A DNA stretch of 52,234 bases from Sulfurimonas sp. (GTDB lineage Bacteria > Campylobacterota > Campylobacteria > Campylobacterales > Sulfurimonadaceae): positions 1-52,234 of the forward strand of contig JAKISX010000004.1 of assembly GCA_021648405.1 (NCBI GenBank). Reading direction: 5' to 3'. Under the pieces are notes generated by a model. It had not been told where the DNA came from, searched no databases, and saw only the letters and a list, made by a program, of their open reading frames with translations. Shown here piece after piece: positions 43,945 through 52,234 of the stretch. A program made the translations under genes and the position numbers. Position 1 is the first letter of the stretch; each line of letters opens with the position of its first letter.

Positions 43945-45009
43945 TTAAAACTTACTTTGTTCTTTTAGTTGACCACACGCTGCACTTATATCTATACCTT
44001 TGGAATCACGAATAGTACAAAGCAGACCATGTTTTATTAAATATTCTTGGAAGTTTATCATATCTTTTAGCTCTGGTCTGTCATAATCGCTTTGTGGGTA
44101 AGGATTAAAGTATATTAAATTTACTTTTGCTTTTATTCCATGCAGTAGCTTTATAAGTTTTTTAGCAGAGGCGATATCATCATTTTTATTTTTTATAACA
44201 AGATATTCAAACATAACACGTTTTCGTGTGTCTATTGGAAAGCGTTTAACTGCTTGGATAATAGAGTTAATGTTGTGAGCTTTGTTCATGGGGATAAGTT
44301 CAGTTCTAAGTTTATCATCAACAGCATGAAGCGAAATAGCTATATGAACGCCCAAATTCATAGCTCCCAATTGGTCTATTTTATTGCTTAAGCCGCTTGT
44401 GGATACAGTTTGACGTTTTCCTCCAATAGCTAAGCCCTCTTCTTCTTTAAAAATTTCAATCGCTTTTGCTAAGTTATCTAGATTATCAAGTGGTTCGCCC
44501 ATTCCCATATACACGATATTAATTTTGCGATTGTGTTTATGGTTATTATCTCTCTTTAAACTAACTACTTGGGCTACAATCTCTGCTGCAGTCAAATCTC
44601 TTGTAAATCCACCCTTAGCCGTTAAACAAAAAGAACATCCTACCTTACATCCAATTTGAGTTGAAACGCAAATAGTATATTTTGCTTCTTGAATAACTTC
44701 TCCACTATCATCAAGCTGCGTATCTTTCATCTTTAACCACACGGCTTCTATAGTTTTTCCATCTTGAAGTTCAAGTAAATATTTAATTGTTCCGTCGATT
44801 GATTTTTCTTTTTTGATGATTTTTATTGGATTAACTATATAAGTTTGAGCTAGTTCTTCTTTTAAAGACTTAGGGATATTTTTCATATCATCGAAATTAT
44901 CCGCATAGTTATGATATAGCCATCCAAAAATTTGTTTTACTCTAAAACTAGGTTTTATAAGTGCAAATAACTCTTTTTGAGTGTAATTTAGCAACGATGG
45001 TTTTATCAT
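43945..45009 (-). CDS. rlmN: Dual-specificity RNA methyltransferase RlmN
   Basis: A radical-SAM enzyme that methylates C2 of A2503 in 23S rRNA and A37 in tRNAs. The cluster motif is CKVGCSFC, and the tail has the second cysteine (DISAACGQL). VYMGMGEPLDN and ISLHA are conserved blocks. Length 354 is typical. It overlaps the preceding gene by 4 bases. Confidence 0.95.
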   Translation of the reverse strand: MIKPSLLNYTQKELFALIKPSFRVKQIFGWLYHNYADNFDDMKNIPKSLKEELAQTYIVNPIKIIKKEKSIDGTIKYLLELQDGKTIEAVWLKMKDTQLDDSGEVIQEAKYTICVSTQIGCKVGCSFCLTAKGGFTRDLTAAEIVAQVVSLKRDNNHKHNRKINIVYMGMGEPLDNLDNLAKAIEIFKEEEGLAIGGKRQTVSTSGLSNKIDQLGAMNLGVHIAISLHAVDDKLRTELIPMNKAHNINSIIQAVKRFPIDTRKRVMFEYLVIKNKNDDIASAKKLIKLLHGIKAKVNLIYFNPYPQSDYDRPELKDMINFQEYLIKHGLLCTIRDSKGIDISAACGQLKEQSKF

Positions 45010-45545
45010 GTTGTTAGTTCTTTTATTCTTGTTTTTACATGTTGTGTTAGTAAATCTTTTGCTTTAGTGTGATTTTTTAAAAAATCTTCATGTGCATTTG
45101 AATCTGTGTAATTGGTTATGCAAAAAACCCCACCAGCAGGGATATTAAATTCTTGTGCAATTTTTAAAATAGAATAAAATTCCATATTTTCTATCTCAAT
45201 TCCAAGCTTTAAAAATTTTGATGTTAGCTCTTTGTTAGTAGATATATAGTTAGATGAGTTTACTACTATATCTTTTTTATCTTCAGTATTAGTAGATACT
45301 ACATTATCAAGAGGAGTGTAAGCATCATTAGATAAAAAAGCTAGTTCTACATTAGAAGCTGTTTTTGATTCTATTATATCAAATATTTTATGAGTACCAT
45401 AGCTACCAGCGCTACCAACAAATAGTAAAAATTCTGGTTTATCAAATAAACAAAGCCGAGTTAGGTTCATAGCAGTTTCAATAAGTCCTATCCCCATAGG
45501 TTGAGCAAAATCAAAAGTCTCATTATTTCCAGCACATATTATCAT
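45006..45545 (-). CDS. Nucleoside phosphorylase-superfamily protein, short form
   Basis: The fold resembles purine nucleoside phosphorylase/MTA-SAH nucleosidase: IICAGNNE at the start, VGSAGSYG (substrate-binding glycine loop), IENMEFYSILKIA (catalytic Glu) and ITNYTDSNA (Asp). At 179 residues it is about 50 shorter than MTA/SAH nucleosidases. It probably cleaves or salvages a purine nucleoside, but the substrate is uncertain. It lies between hisF and rlmN with a 4-base overlap on the rlmN side. Confidence 0.75.
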   Translation of the reverse strand: MIICAGNNETFDFAQPMGIGLIETAMNLTRLCLFDKPEFLLFVGSAGSYGTHKIFDIIESKTASNVELAFLSNDAYTPLDNVVSTNTEDKKDIVVNSSNYISTNKELTSKFLKLGIEIENMEFYSILKIAQEFNIPAGGVFCITNYTDSNAHEDFLKNHTKAKDLLTQHVKTRIKELTT

Positions 45546-46304
45546 TTAAAGTCTCACAGGAATGTTTTGTTCATGCAAATAGTGTTTTAAATCCATTATG
45601 TCAATCTCTTTGTAGTGAAAAATACTAGCTGCAAGTGCAGCATCAGCCCCACACACAAATGCCTCTTTTATATGTTGCATTGTTCCTGCTCCACCACTGG
45701 CAATCACGGGTACATTTACAGCGTGAGAAATTTGTTCAGTGATGTTTAACTCAAAACCAGCTTTAGTTCCATCTGCATCCATAGAGGTAAGAAGAATCTC
45801 TCCACACCCTCTATCAACAACTTCTTTTGCCCATTCTACCGCATCTAACCCTGTATCAACTCTGCCACCATTTAAAAATACATGGTACTTATCACCTGTT
45901 TTTTTAACATCTATTGCAGTTACAATACATTGAGAGCCAAAGCGTTTAGCTCCCTCATCTATTAGAGTTGGTCTTTTAATAGCTGCCGAGTTTACGCTTA
46001 CTTTATCACAACCTACATTTAAAAGTTTATAAATATCATCCAGTTTTCTTATGCCACCGCCAACAGTTAAAGGGATGAAAATTTCACGCGCAACCTCCGC
46101 AACTATATCTACAATGGTGTCACGATTATCAGATGATGCAGTAATATCTAAAAATGTAAGTTCGTCAGCGCCCTCTTCGTTATATCGACGAGCTACTTCA
46201 ACAGGGTCTCCTGCATCTTTGAGACCAACAAAGTTTATGCCTTTAACAACGCGCCCATCTTTAACATCAAGACATGGGATGATTCTTTTTGCAAAATAGT
46301 TCAA
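45546..46304 (-). CDS. hisF: Imidazole glycerol phosphate synthase subunit HisF
   Basis: Cyclase subunit in histidine synthesis. It is a TIM barrel with catalytic Asp in [14 protein letters not shown] and Asp in VTAIDVKK; phosphate-binding loops VGGGIRK and ASGGAGT are present. Length 252 is standard. It is separated by one base from the phosphorylase gene. hisH is not adjacent. Confidence 0.96.
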   Translation of the reverse strand: MNYFAKRIIPCLDVKDGRVVKGINFVGLKDAGDPVEVARRYNEEGADELTFLDITASSDNRDTIVDIVAEVAREIFIPLTVGGGIRKLDDIYKLLNVGCDKVSVNSAAIKRPTLIDEGAKRFGSQCIVTAIDVKKTGDKYHVFLNGGRVDTGLDAVEWAKEVVDRGCGEILLTSMDADGTKAGFELNITEQISHAVNVPVIASGGAGTMQHIKEAFVCGADAALAASIFHYKEIDIMDLKHYLHEQNIPVRL

Positions 46305-46457
46305 TTATTACACCTTTGTTTGTATATTGTAATTATACACTCTAGGGCTTATATTTAGATATACCCTATAGCTAATTTAGAATTAATGAATATATATAAT
46401 AAAAATTGTTTTTATATATTAGCTATCTATAAGTATAAGTAGTGTAAACTTACATTC

Positions 46458-47246
46458 ATGAATAGTAATACTGTTATGCCAAAAAAAAAATTTGGTCAAA
46501 ATTTTTTAAAAGATGAAGCAGTTTTACATAAAATCATCCAATCGATGCCCAACAATGCAAATAAAATTGTTGAAATTGGACCTGGTTTAGGTGATTTAAC
46601 TAAATATTTAGTAGATGTCAAAAGTGTAGAAGCTTTTGAGGTTGATACCGATTTGTGTAAGATATTACAAAAGAAGTTTAAAAAAGAGATTGATACCAAA
46701 CAGTTCCACTTAAATTGTGGGGACGTACTCAATGTTTGGAAGAGCAGCTTAGATGGACATCTAATAGATGAGCCTTATGATTTGGTAGCAAATTTGCCAT
46801 ATTATATAGCTACAAACATCATTTTAAAAGCACTCGCAGATCCAATGTGTAAAAACATACTTGTAATGACTCAACTAGAAGTTGCAGAAAAATTTTGTGC
46901 AGAGGTGGGGAAAAAGATATTTGGCTCTTTGGGAATAATAACTCAAAGTGTAGGAAAAGCGCGTATTGTAGCGCAAGTTCCACCAACTGCTTTTGAGCCA
47001 CCACCAAAAATTGATTCCGCGGTTTTTTTAATACAAAAAGAAAAAGATAGAAGCGATAGAGATTTCGAGAATATGCTTAGAGTTGCATTTACACAACCTC
47101 GGAAAACTCTTATGAAAAATCTATCTTCAAAGTATGAAAAAGCCAAACTTTTAGAAGTTTTTGAAGAACTTAATCTTATACTAACAATTCGACCTCATCA
47201 AGTAAACACTAAGGACTATCACCAACTCTATAATAAAATAATATAA
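46458..47246 (+). CDS. rsmA: 16S rRNA dimethyladenosine transferase
   Basis: KsgA/RsmA dimethylates two adenosines near the 3' end of 16S rRNA. KKFGQNFLKDEAVLHKI, EIGPGLGDLT (SAM site), VANLPYYIATNI (NLPY catalytic motif) and a C-terminal FTQPRKTLMKNL are seen. Length 262 is standard. Forms an operon with rnj 16 bases downstream. Confidence 0.96.
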   Translation: MNSNTVMPKKKFGQNFLKDEAVLHKIIQSMPNNANKIVEIGPGLGDLTKYLVDVKSVEAFEVDTDLCKILQKKFKKEIDTKQFHLNCGDVLNVWKSSLDGHLIDEPYDLVANLPYYIATNIILKALADPMCKNILVMTQLEVAEKFCAEVGKKIFGSLGIITQSVGKARIVAQVPPTAFEPPPKIDSAVFLIQKEKDRSDRDFENMLRVAFTQPRKTLMKNLSSKYEKAKLLEVFEELNLILTIRPHQVNTKDYHQLYNKII

Positions 47247-47262
47247 TTAACAAGGAGTTTGG

Positions 47263-49215
47263 ATGGAAAATGAAAATAATGGCAATGTGCAAGAAACAGA
47301 AGTAGATGGTAATACAAAAGATACCCCTACACCTGCTCAAGATCGCAAGCCTAATCCTAACCAAAATCGTAACAACAACCAAAGTAAGGCTAGAAATACT
47401 AATTCTAAACAAAACCCTAACCAAAACCGGAATAAAGGTGGGCGTGGACGTCGTCGTCAAAGTGCGCCAGTAGATGAAAATCTTAAAAAATTTGTAACTA
47501 TAAATCAAGAAGGGCACAAACAAAGACTTAATCCACACTTTAAGCTTGATTTGAACTCAAAAGAAAAAATCCGCATCACTCCACTTGGTGGGCTTGGTGA
47601 GATTGGTGGAAATATTACAGTTTTTGAAACTCAAAATGAAGCAATCTTAGTTGATGTTGGTATGAGTTTCCCAGATGAGGATATGCATGGTGTTGATATC
47701 TTAGTGCCTGATTTTTCATATATTCGTGAAATAAAAGACAAAATCAAAGCTGTAGTTATTACTCATGCTCACGAAGATCATATTGGTGCGATACCTTATC
47801 TTTATAAAGAGATGCAATTTCCTATATATGCATCACCGCTACCTCTTGCTATGATAGGCAATAAATTTGACGAGCATCATATTAAAGAATTTAGAAGATA
47901 TTTTAATCCTGTTGAAAAAAGAAAAATTTATGAGATAGGTGAAGATTTTAAAGTAGAGTGGATGCATATGACTCACTCAATTCTTGATAGCTCATCTTTA
48001 GCAATTACAACAGGAGCTGGTACAATTATTCATACTGGTGACTTTAAAATTGATCATACACCAATAGATGGATATACGGCAGACTTACATAGATTAGCAC
48101 ATTATGGGGACAAGGGCGTATTGTGTCTTTTAAGTGACTCTACTAATTCATACAACGAAATTGCAACGCCATCTGAGCTGAGCGTAGCACCAGCTTTAGA
48201 TAGAGTGTTTTCTAAAGCTGAAGGGCGTGTAATTCTTTCAACTTTTAGCTCAAATATTCACCGCGTATATCAGGCAATTCAGTATGGTATAAAGTATGGT
48301 CGTAAAATTTGTGTAATAGGGCGTTCAATGGAGCGTAATATTGAAATAGCAATGCAATATGATTATATCAAACTACCAAAAAATGCTTTTATTGAGCCAG
48401 ATCAAATTGCACATATGAGTGATAAAGATGTTCTAATAGTTACTACTGGTTCTCAAGGTGAGCCTAGCTCAGCTTTATTTAGAATGAGCATAGGGGAGCA
48501 TAGGCATGTAAAAATTAAACCGACTGATTTAATTGTTCTTTCATCTCGTGCTATTCCTGGTAATGAGGGAAGTATCTCTGGAATGTTAAATCATCTACAG
48601 CGTGCTGGTGCTTCAATATTTCGTGATAAAGCTATCCATGTATCTGGTCATGCTGGAATTGATGAACAAAAACTTATACTTCGTCTAGTGAATCCTAAGT
48701 TCTTTTTGCCAGTCCATGGTGAATATAATCATGTTATGAGACATAAAGAAACTGGTATTGTGTGTGGAGTGCCTGAGCGTAACATACATATCATGAATGA
48801 TGGAGATACTATTGAAATTGCTCCAAAATATATGAGAAAAGTAAAATCAGTCCGTACGGGTAAAACATATATTGATAATCAAAGCAATAACAAGATTGAA
48901 GATGATATCGTAATTGATCGCCAAAAGCTTGCATCAGAGGGTATTGTTATGATTGTTGTTCAAGTTGATGGGCAACATGGAAAAATGCTATCTAAACCAA
49001 AAGTTACTACATTTGGTATAGTAGCAGACAAGCAGGATAAATTCTTTGCTAGAGAGATAGAAGAAGTGCTAGAGCATTTCTTGGTAAACATAAAAGATGG
49101 ATTGCTTGAAAATGGTAGAGCTATGGAAAATGATTTAAGACAAGTTGTTCGTAAGCATATCTACCGTAAAATGAAAAAATATCCACTTATTGTTCCTCAT
49201 GTATTTATTCAATAA
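47263..49215 (+). CDS. rnj: Ribonuclease J with basic N-terminal extension
   Basis: A metallo-beta-lactamase/beta-CASP nuclease for mRNA and rRNA processing. Metal motif THAHEDHIGA, GDFKIDH, CASP blocks (SDSTNS, STFSSNIHR) and HVSGHAG are present. Residues 1-70 are an Asn/Gln/Pro/Arg-rich extension with GGRGRRR, typical of the long N-terminal tails in this phylum and likely RNA-binding. Length 650. AAGGAG lies before the ATG. Follows rsmA. Confidence 0.94.
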   Translation: MENENNGNVQETEVDGNTKDTPTPAQDRKPNPNQNRNNNQSKARNTNSKQNPNQNRNKGGRGRRRQSAPVDENLKKFVTINQEGHKQRLNPHFKLDLNSKEKIRITPLGGLGEIGGNITVFETQNEAILVDVGMSFPDEDMHGVDILVPDFSYIREIKDKIKAVVITHAHEDHIGAIPYLYKEMQFPIYASPLPLAMIGNKFDEHHIKEFRRYFNPVEKRKIYEIGEDFKVEWMHMTHSILDSSSLAITTGAGTIIHTGDFKIDHTPIDGYTADLHRLAHYGDKGVLCLLSDSTNSYNEIATPSELSVAPALDRVFSKAEGRVILSTFSSNIHRVYQAIQYGIKYGRKICVIGRSMERNIEIAMQYDYIKLPKNAFIEPDQIAHMSDKDVLIVTTGSQGEPSSALFRMSIGEHRHVKIKPTDLIVLSSRAIPGNEGSISGMLNHLQRAGASIFRDKAIHVSGHAGIDEQKLILRLVNPKFFLPVHGEYNHVMRHKETGIVCGVPERNIHIMNDGDTIEIAPKYMRKVKSVRTGKTYIDNQSNNKIEDDIVIDRQKLASEGIVMIVVQVDGQHGKMLSKPKVTTFGIVADKQDKFFAREIEEVLEHFLVNIKDGLLENGRAMENDLRQVVRKHIYRKMKKYPLIVPHVFIQ

Positions 49216-49233
49216 CTAAATAGACTCCTTGGC

Positions 49234-49255
49234 ATGTGAGAGCTTATTTTCACAT
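49234..49255 (+). terminator. Weak hairpin after rnj
   Basis: ATGTGA and TCACAT arms separated by 10 bases, followed by TTGTTATGTATTT. Stem is only 6 bp. It lies 19 bases after the rnj stop codon. Confidence 0.3.
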
Positions 49256-49348
49256 TGTTATGTATTTAAAACTCTTTAGGCTTAATGAAAGCCACTGTTA
49301 AGTGAGATAAGAGTAAGGTAAAGGATATCTAAATAGGGGTATTTTTTT

Positions 49349-50023
49349 ATGGTAAAAAATTTATATACAATCTCACTAAGTATAGTGATGGTGCTTTTTT
49401 CTGGTTGTTTTGAGAGTGAAAATAATAATACTACAAGCCCAAGCAGTAGCTCCTCGCCCATCGAGAGCAATTTATCAATTGCTAATCCTGACACAACTTC
49501 GCCAGCTATAACACTAATAGGTAGTACAATTGTAAATTTAATTGTTGGCGATATTTATACAGACGCAGGAGCTGTCGCAAATGATAATATAGATGGAAAT
49601 ATCACAGCAGATATAACTGTAGAAAATCCAGTAGATACATCAATAGCAGGAACCTACGCAATTACTTATAATGTAGCAGATGCTGCAGGCAATGAAGCAA
49701 TACAAGTTAGCAGAATAGTGATAGTTGCATCAGACATAATCATGCCCGTTCTTGGCGAAATCGAGATTGATTCCATTGTTGTTGGCATCACTTATAATGA
49801 AGAGTTAATCACATCAAGCAATACAACTGTAGAAATTAACGGAGGCAACTCGATTGCCAATCAAATTATTTTTTCTAACTCGCCAGACAATACAATTCAA
49901 ATCAATGCTGATCTGAGCACATATACAATTGACAATAATTTTACAGTGGATATTACCGCAAACATCGAGGATGATGCTTTAAATGCAGACTCCACAAAAA
50001 TAACAGTAATAATAAATCCATGA
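49349..50023 (+). CDS. Secreted lipoprotein with DUF5011-type Ig-like domain
   Basis: A lipobox (VLFSGC, Cys about residue 21) follows a hydrophobic signal. A Ser/Thr-rich linker (about residues 24-50) leads to a DUF5011-type domain: TTSPAITLIG...GDIYTDAGAVANDNIDG...GTYAITYNVADAAGN. A second beta-rich domain follows. It should be anchored in the outer membrane or exposed outside. It sits just ahead of the frameshifted large secreted protein, with which it may form a surface cluster. Function unknown. Confidence 0.8.
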   Translation: MVKNLYTISLSIVMVLFSGCFESENNNTTSPSSSSSPIESNLSIANPDTTSPAITLIGSTIVNLIVGDIYTDAGAVANDNIDGNITADITVENPVDTSIAGTYAITYNVADAAGNEAIQVSRIVIVASDIIMPVLGEIEIDSIVVGITYNEELITSSNTTVEINGGNSIANQIIFSNSPDNTIQINADLSTYTIDNNFTVDITANIEDDALNADSTKITVIINP

Positions 50024-50058
50024 AATAGGAATAAAGTGTTCATACGCAGGAGAAATTT

Positions 50059-50832
50059 ATGATAAACAAAGCAATTATTTTAGCAAAGGTCTGTATTTTT
50101 ATGCTGATTTACAGCAACAGTGTGTTTGCACAAAGTGTTGTTAGCATTCAAATTCAAGAACAAACTGGCAATCCTCACATAAATGAACACATCAGTTTTG
50201 GTCATGTTTTCAAGCAGGGCGATGTAGTTGCTGAAAACAGCCTGTTTGCCAGTTCAGGTGGCGATACAATAGCTTTACAGGTGAATAAAAAAAGCACGCA
50301 TGAGGATGGCTCGTTACGACACGCTGTTTTGTCTTTAAAATTAGACAGCATCAATGCTAATGAGCTGGTAGATATTAAGCTCAAAGCTGGGCAATCATCA
50401 TTGTCAGGGAGTAATCTACAGCTCGCTGATTTGATATCTTCGGGTTTTTCTTCATCTATTGATTTTGTGTTAGGAGGTGTAAATTATACCGCAAGCCTAA
50501 GCGATGGTATTGTTGAGGGGAATGTACAAAATTGGCTCGAAGGTCCGCTGGCTGCTGAATGGCTGGTTCGGGCTTCGCTCAAGAATGCGCAAGGTGTGGT
50601 TCACCCACATCTAATAGTTCGTTTTAATGTCAGAACCTATGCAGGATTTGTTAAAACAAAATTGGATGTGATTGTTGAAAATAATTGGTCGTATGTTGCC
50701 AATCCACAAGATTTCACTTACGACGTTACCGTGAATGTAGAAGGTCAATCCGTTTATAATAAAGTAGGGTTAGAGCATTTTAGCCAAGCCAGATGGAAAA
50801 AACCTTTTGGAATAACGGTGATACAGGTTTAG
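50059..50832 (+). CDS. N-terminal part of a frameshifted large secreted protein
   Basis: It begins with a Sec signal peptide (about residues 1-25, NSVFA-QS) and a strong AGGAG ribosome-binding site. The domain has GHVFKQGDV, HEDGSLRHAVLSL and AEWLVRASLKN, resembling beta-barrel domains of RIFT/YetA-like polysaccharide lyases (low-confidence match). The frame runs out at 50832, while the next frame (50793 on) carries on the same protein from EKTFWNNG. The shift point is the A6 run at 50797-50802. Base and codon use differ from the housekeeping genes, suggesting transfer. Confidence 0.7.
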   Translation: MINKAIILAKVCIFMLIYSNSVFAQSVVSIQIQEQTGNPHINEHISFGHVFKQGDVVAENSLFASSGGDTIALQVNKKSTHEDGSLRHAVLSLKLDSINANELVDIKLKAGQSSLSGSNLQLADLISSGFSSSIDFVLGGVNYTASLSDGIVEGNVQNWLEGPLAAEWLVRASLKNAQGVVHPHLIVRFNVRTYAGFVKTKLDVIVENNWSYVANPQDFTYDVTVNVEGQSVYNKVGLEHFSQARWKKPFGITVIQV

Positions 50833-52133
50833 AGGTGATTTTTGACAAAAATTATTTGATGCAAACACGCGCTTTTCCAAATTATGACCTATCTTTACAA
50901 ATACCTGAAGTAACTTTGAGTGATATTGAAAGTGAAATTAATGCCTCAAACAATGAACCAATGGGAGTTTCAGTTATTAACCCTTATATGCTTGGAGGTG
51001 GTGGTCGTCCAGAGATTGGGCCACTACACAAATGGAGTTCTACTTATCTGTTAAGTATGGATAAAAGAGCCAAAGAAGCAATGATGAAAATTGGTACTTC
51101 AGGCGGTAGTTGGTCTATTCACTATCGTGATAAAAACACAGACCTACCAATATCTGTATTAGATTACCCTTATGCATCGCTTCTTGCAGGTGGTTTTAGT
51201 ACAACCAATCCAAACACTGGACAAAACGAAGCTTTTGCTAGTTGTGATGATTGTAACTCTCCATATTCACATGATGCAGCACATCAACCTTCATTTGCTT
51301 ACACTCCTTATTTAATTACTGGAGATCATTTTTACCTCGAAGAACTTATGTTTTGGTCAAGTTTTAATATACTTTGGAATCACCCTGCTAATAGAAATCA
51401 CAAAGAAGGTTTAATAAAAGCTAATCAGGTTAGAGCTCAAGCGTGGATGTTACGAACCATAGGACAAGCAGCTTATATTACACCAGATGATCATCCTCTA
51501 AAAAGTTATTATGTGGATGTTATTAATAATAACCTTACATACTACAACAATAGATATTTAGTAGATTCCACTACCTTCAGCCCTCTTGGTTTTGTAACAC
51601 AAAGTTACGCAATAAATCATGCGGAGGGAAGAGGGAACCCATCTTGGATGGATGATTTCTTCACCTGGTCTATAGGCTACTTAAAAGCATTAGATTTTCA
51701 AGGCGCAAGCCCGTTGTTAGAGTGGAAAGTAACATCAGCTGTAGAGCGCATGACTAATGAAAATTATTGTTGGATATTAGGGTCTGCTTATTTTATGGTA
51801 GTGAGAGATGGTCCTAATAATCCGCTATATACCACTTTTACAGAGGCATATAATGAAACTGTAAATGTAAGTTTTCCTGAAGTTGCTGGTTTGGAATGTG
51901 GTAGCCAAGCAATGGCTGATGCTTTAGGTTATAATTTAGGAGAGATGTATGGATACTCAGCCAGTACAGTAGGTTATCCCGCAAACTTGCAGATTGCACT
52001 TGCCGTTGCCGCAGAAACTTCGTACCCAAACGCTGAATTAGCTTGGAAAGTATTTGAGAGTCGTTCAAATAAACCCAATTATGCTAACTCTCCTCAATTT
52101 GCAATAGTACCTGTTTTTTTTGAAAAATATTGA
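50793..52133 (+). CDS. C-terminal part of the frameshifted large secreted protein
   Basis: It continues the preceding protein after the A6 tract; the ATG at 50793 is an in-frame accident within QARWKK. A helical toroid-like domain of about 400 residues follows (MDKRAKEAMMKIG, SYDAAHQPS-like HDAAHQPSFAYTPYLITGD, WMLRTIGQAAYITPD). This fits an alpha/alpha-toroid carbohydrate-active enzyme, but specificity is unknown. Stop TGA overlaps the IS21-type repeat, so the gene may be cut short at the IS end. Confidence 0.7.
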   Translation: MEKTFWNNGDTGLEVIFDKNYLMQTRAFPNYDLSLQIPEVTLSDIESEINASNNEPMGVSVINPYMLGGGGRPEIGPLHKWSSTYLLSMDKRAKEAMMKIGTSGGSWSIHYRDKNTDLPISVLDYPYASLLAGGFSTTNPNTGQNEAFASCDDCNSPYSHDAAHQPSFAYTPYLITGDHFYLEELMFWSSFNILWNHPANRNHKEGLIKANQVRAQAWMLRTIGQAAYITPDDHPLKSYYVDVINNNLTYYNNRYLVDSTTFSPLGFVTQSYAINHAEGRGNPSWMDDFFTWSIGYLKALDFQGASPLLEWKVTSAVERMTNENYCWILGSAYFMVVRDGPNNPLYTTFTEAYNETVNVSFPEVAGLECGSQAMADALGYNLGEMYGYSASTVGYPANLQIALAVAAETSYPNAELAWKVFESRSNKPNYANSPQFAIVPVFFEKY

Positions 52134-52234
52134 CCCACTTTTTTGAAAACTTTTGACCCACCTCTGTAGCAAATAAACTACACTTCTGTTATAAAAAATA
52201 ATAGAAGGAAAGAGGAGTGATAAGAATGGAAGAT
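52131..52234 (+). mobile_element. Left end of an IS21-family insertion sequence (partial)
   Basis: TGACCCAC occurs at 52131-52138 and 52154-52161, as repeated words typical of IS21-type termini, beginning with TG. A GTG start with AGAGGAG ahead opens a frame reading MIRMED, as in IstA transposases. The element continues beyond the window. Confidence 0.7.
52217..52234 (+). CDS. istA: Start of IS21-family transposase IstA (partial)
   Basis: GTG ATA AGA ATG GAA GAT preceded by AAAGAGGA. MIRMED resembles the start of IstA proteins (M-I-x-M-E-D). Only six codons are visible, so the call leans on the IS-like repeats upstream. Confidence 0.5.

Noticed and set aside
49229-49246. Sigma-54-like TTGGCATGTGAGAGCTTA after rnj
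   Set aside because: GG and GC are 9 bases apart instead of 10, and the downstream gene has no reason to be RpoN-controlled.

Overview
The window is a low-GC, gene-dense chromosomal segment from a member of the Campylobacterota, most like Sulfurimonas. This assignment rests on gene content and order, not on a database search: dnaA-dnaN next to ruvC, two flagellar hook-type proteins behind sigma-54 promoters, fliW, a PUA-less ProB, an rsmA-rnj pair whose RNase J has a basic N-terminal tail, a class III-like hybrid cluster protein beside a cysteine-less Crp/Fnr regulator, and TATTCACA-type DnaA boxes. The chromosomal origin appears to lie here, flanking dnaA (about 34.6-36.3 kb).

Layout. 0-4.7 kb: end of an unknown gene, a secreted hypothetical, a decayed GGDEF gene, a SpoU methyltransferase, a Cys-rich periplasmic protein divergent from a two-component system, two small membrane proteins and tRNA-Ser(GGA). 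4.8-8.8 kb: a double-DUF1538 membrane protein with a PII-like tail, then a nitrosative-stress unit (Crp/Fnr regulator plus hcp). 8.8-14.9 kb: a HTH coiled-coil protein, yajQ, sdhBA-like genes, a VTT/YqaA-like protein, a 2-hydroxyacid dehydrogenase and purT. 14.9-20.7 kb: flagellar hook block fliK-flgD-flgE plus a larger hook protein, with two sigma-54 promoters. 21-27.3 kb: small GGDEF-like protein, dnaG, queF, a degenerate GGDEF/EAL protein, gyrB. 27.4-33.5 kb: a four-gene defence island between gyrB and dnaN. 33.6-42.3 kb: dnaN, dnaA, ruvC, fliW, nrdA, purB, an RluD-type synthase. 42.6-49.2 kb: small genes, proB, rlmN, a nucleoside phosphorylase-like gene, hisF, rsmA, rnj. 49.3-52.2 kb: accessory DNA with a DUF5011 lipoprotein, a frameshifted large secreted protein, and the left end of an IS21-family element at the edge.

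The strongest candidate for an unusual system is the island between dnaN and gyrB. A type III restriction-modification pair (mod and res) encloses an OLD/RecF-type ATPase and a small TOPRIM-like (DUF4276-like) protein, all overlapping or nearly so on one strand. The ATPase-TOPRIM pair recalls PARIS (AriA/AriB) and the rloA/rloB genes nested in Campylobacter type I restriction loci. Here it sits inside a type III locus and within 3 kb of the origin.

Other points of note: an NssR-type operator (TTAAC-N4-GTTAA) in class II position ahead of hcp; an SdhA lacking the FAD-linking histidine with an SdhB carrying an extra cysteine; the same palindromic repeat read in frame as HSELDSESN in both sdhA and mod; a 21-bp repeat expanded inside sdhA; and three 11-bp direct repeats ahead of the two-component operon.
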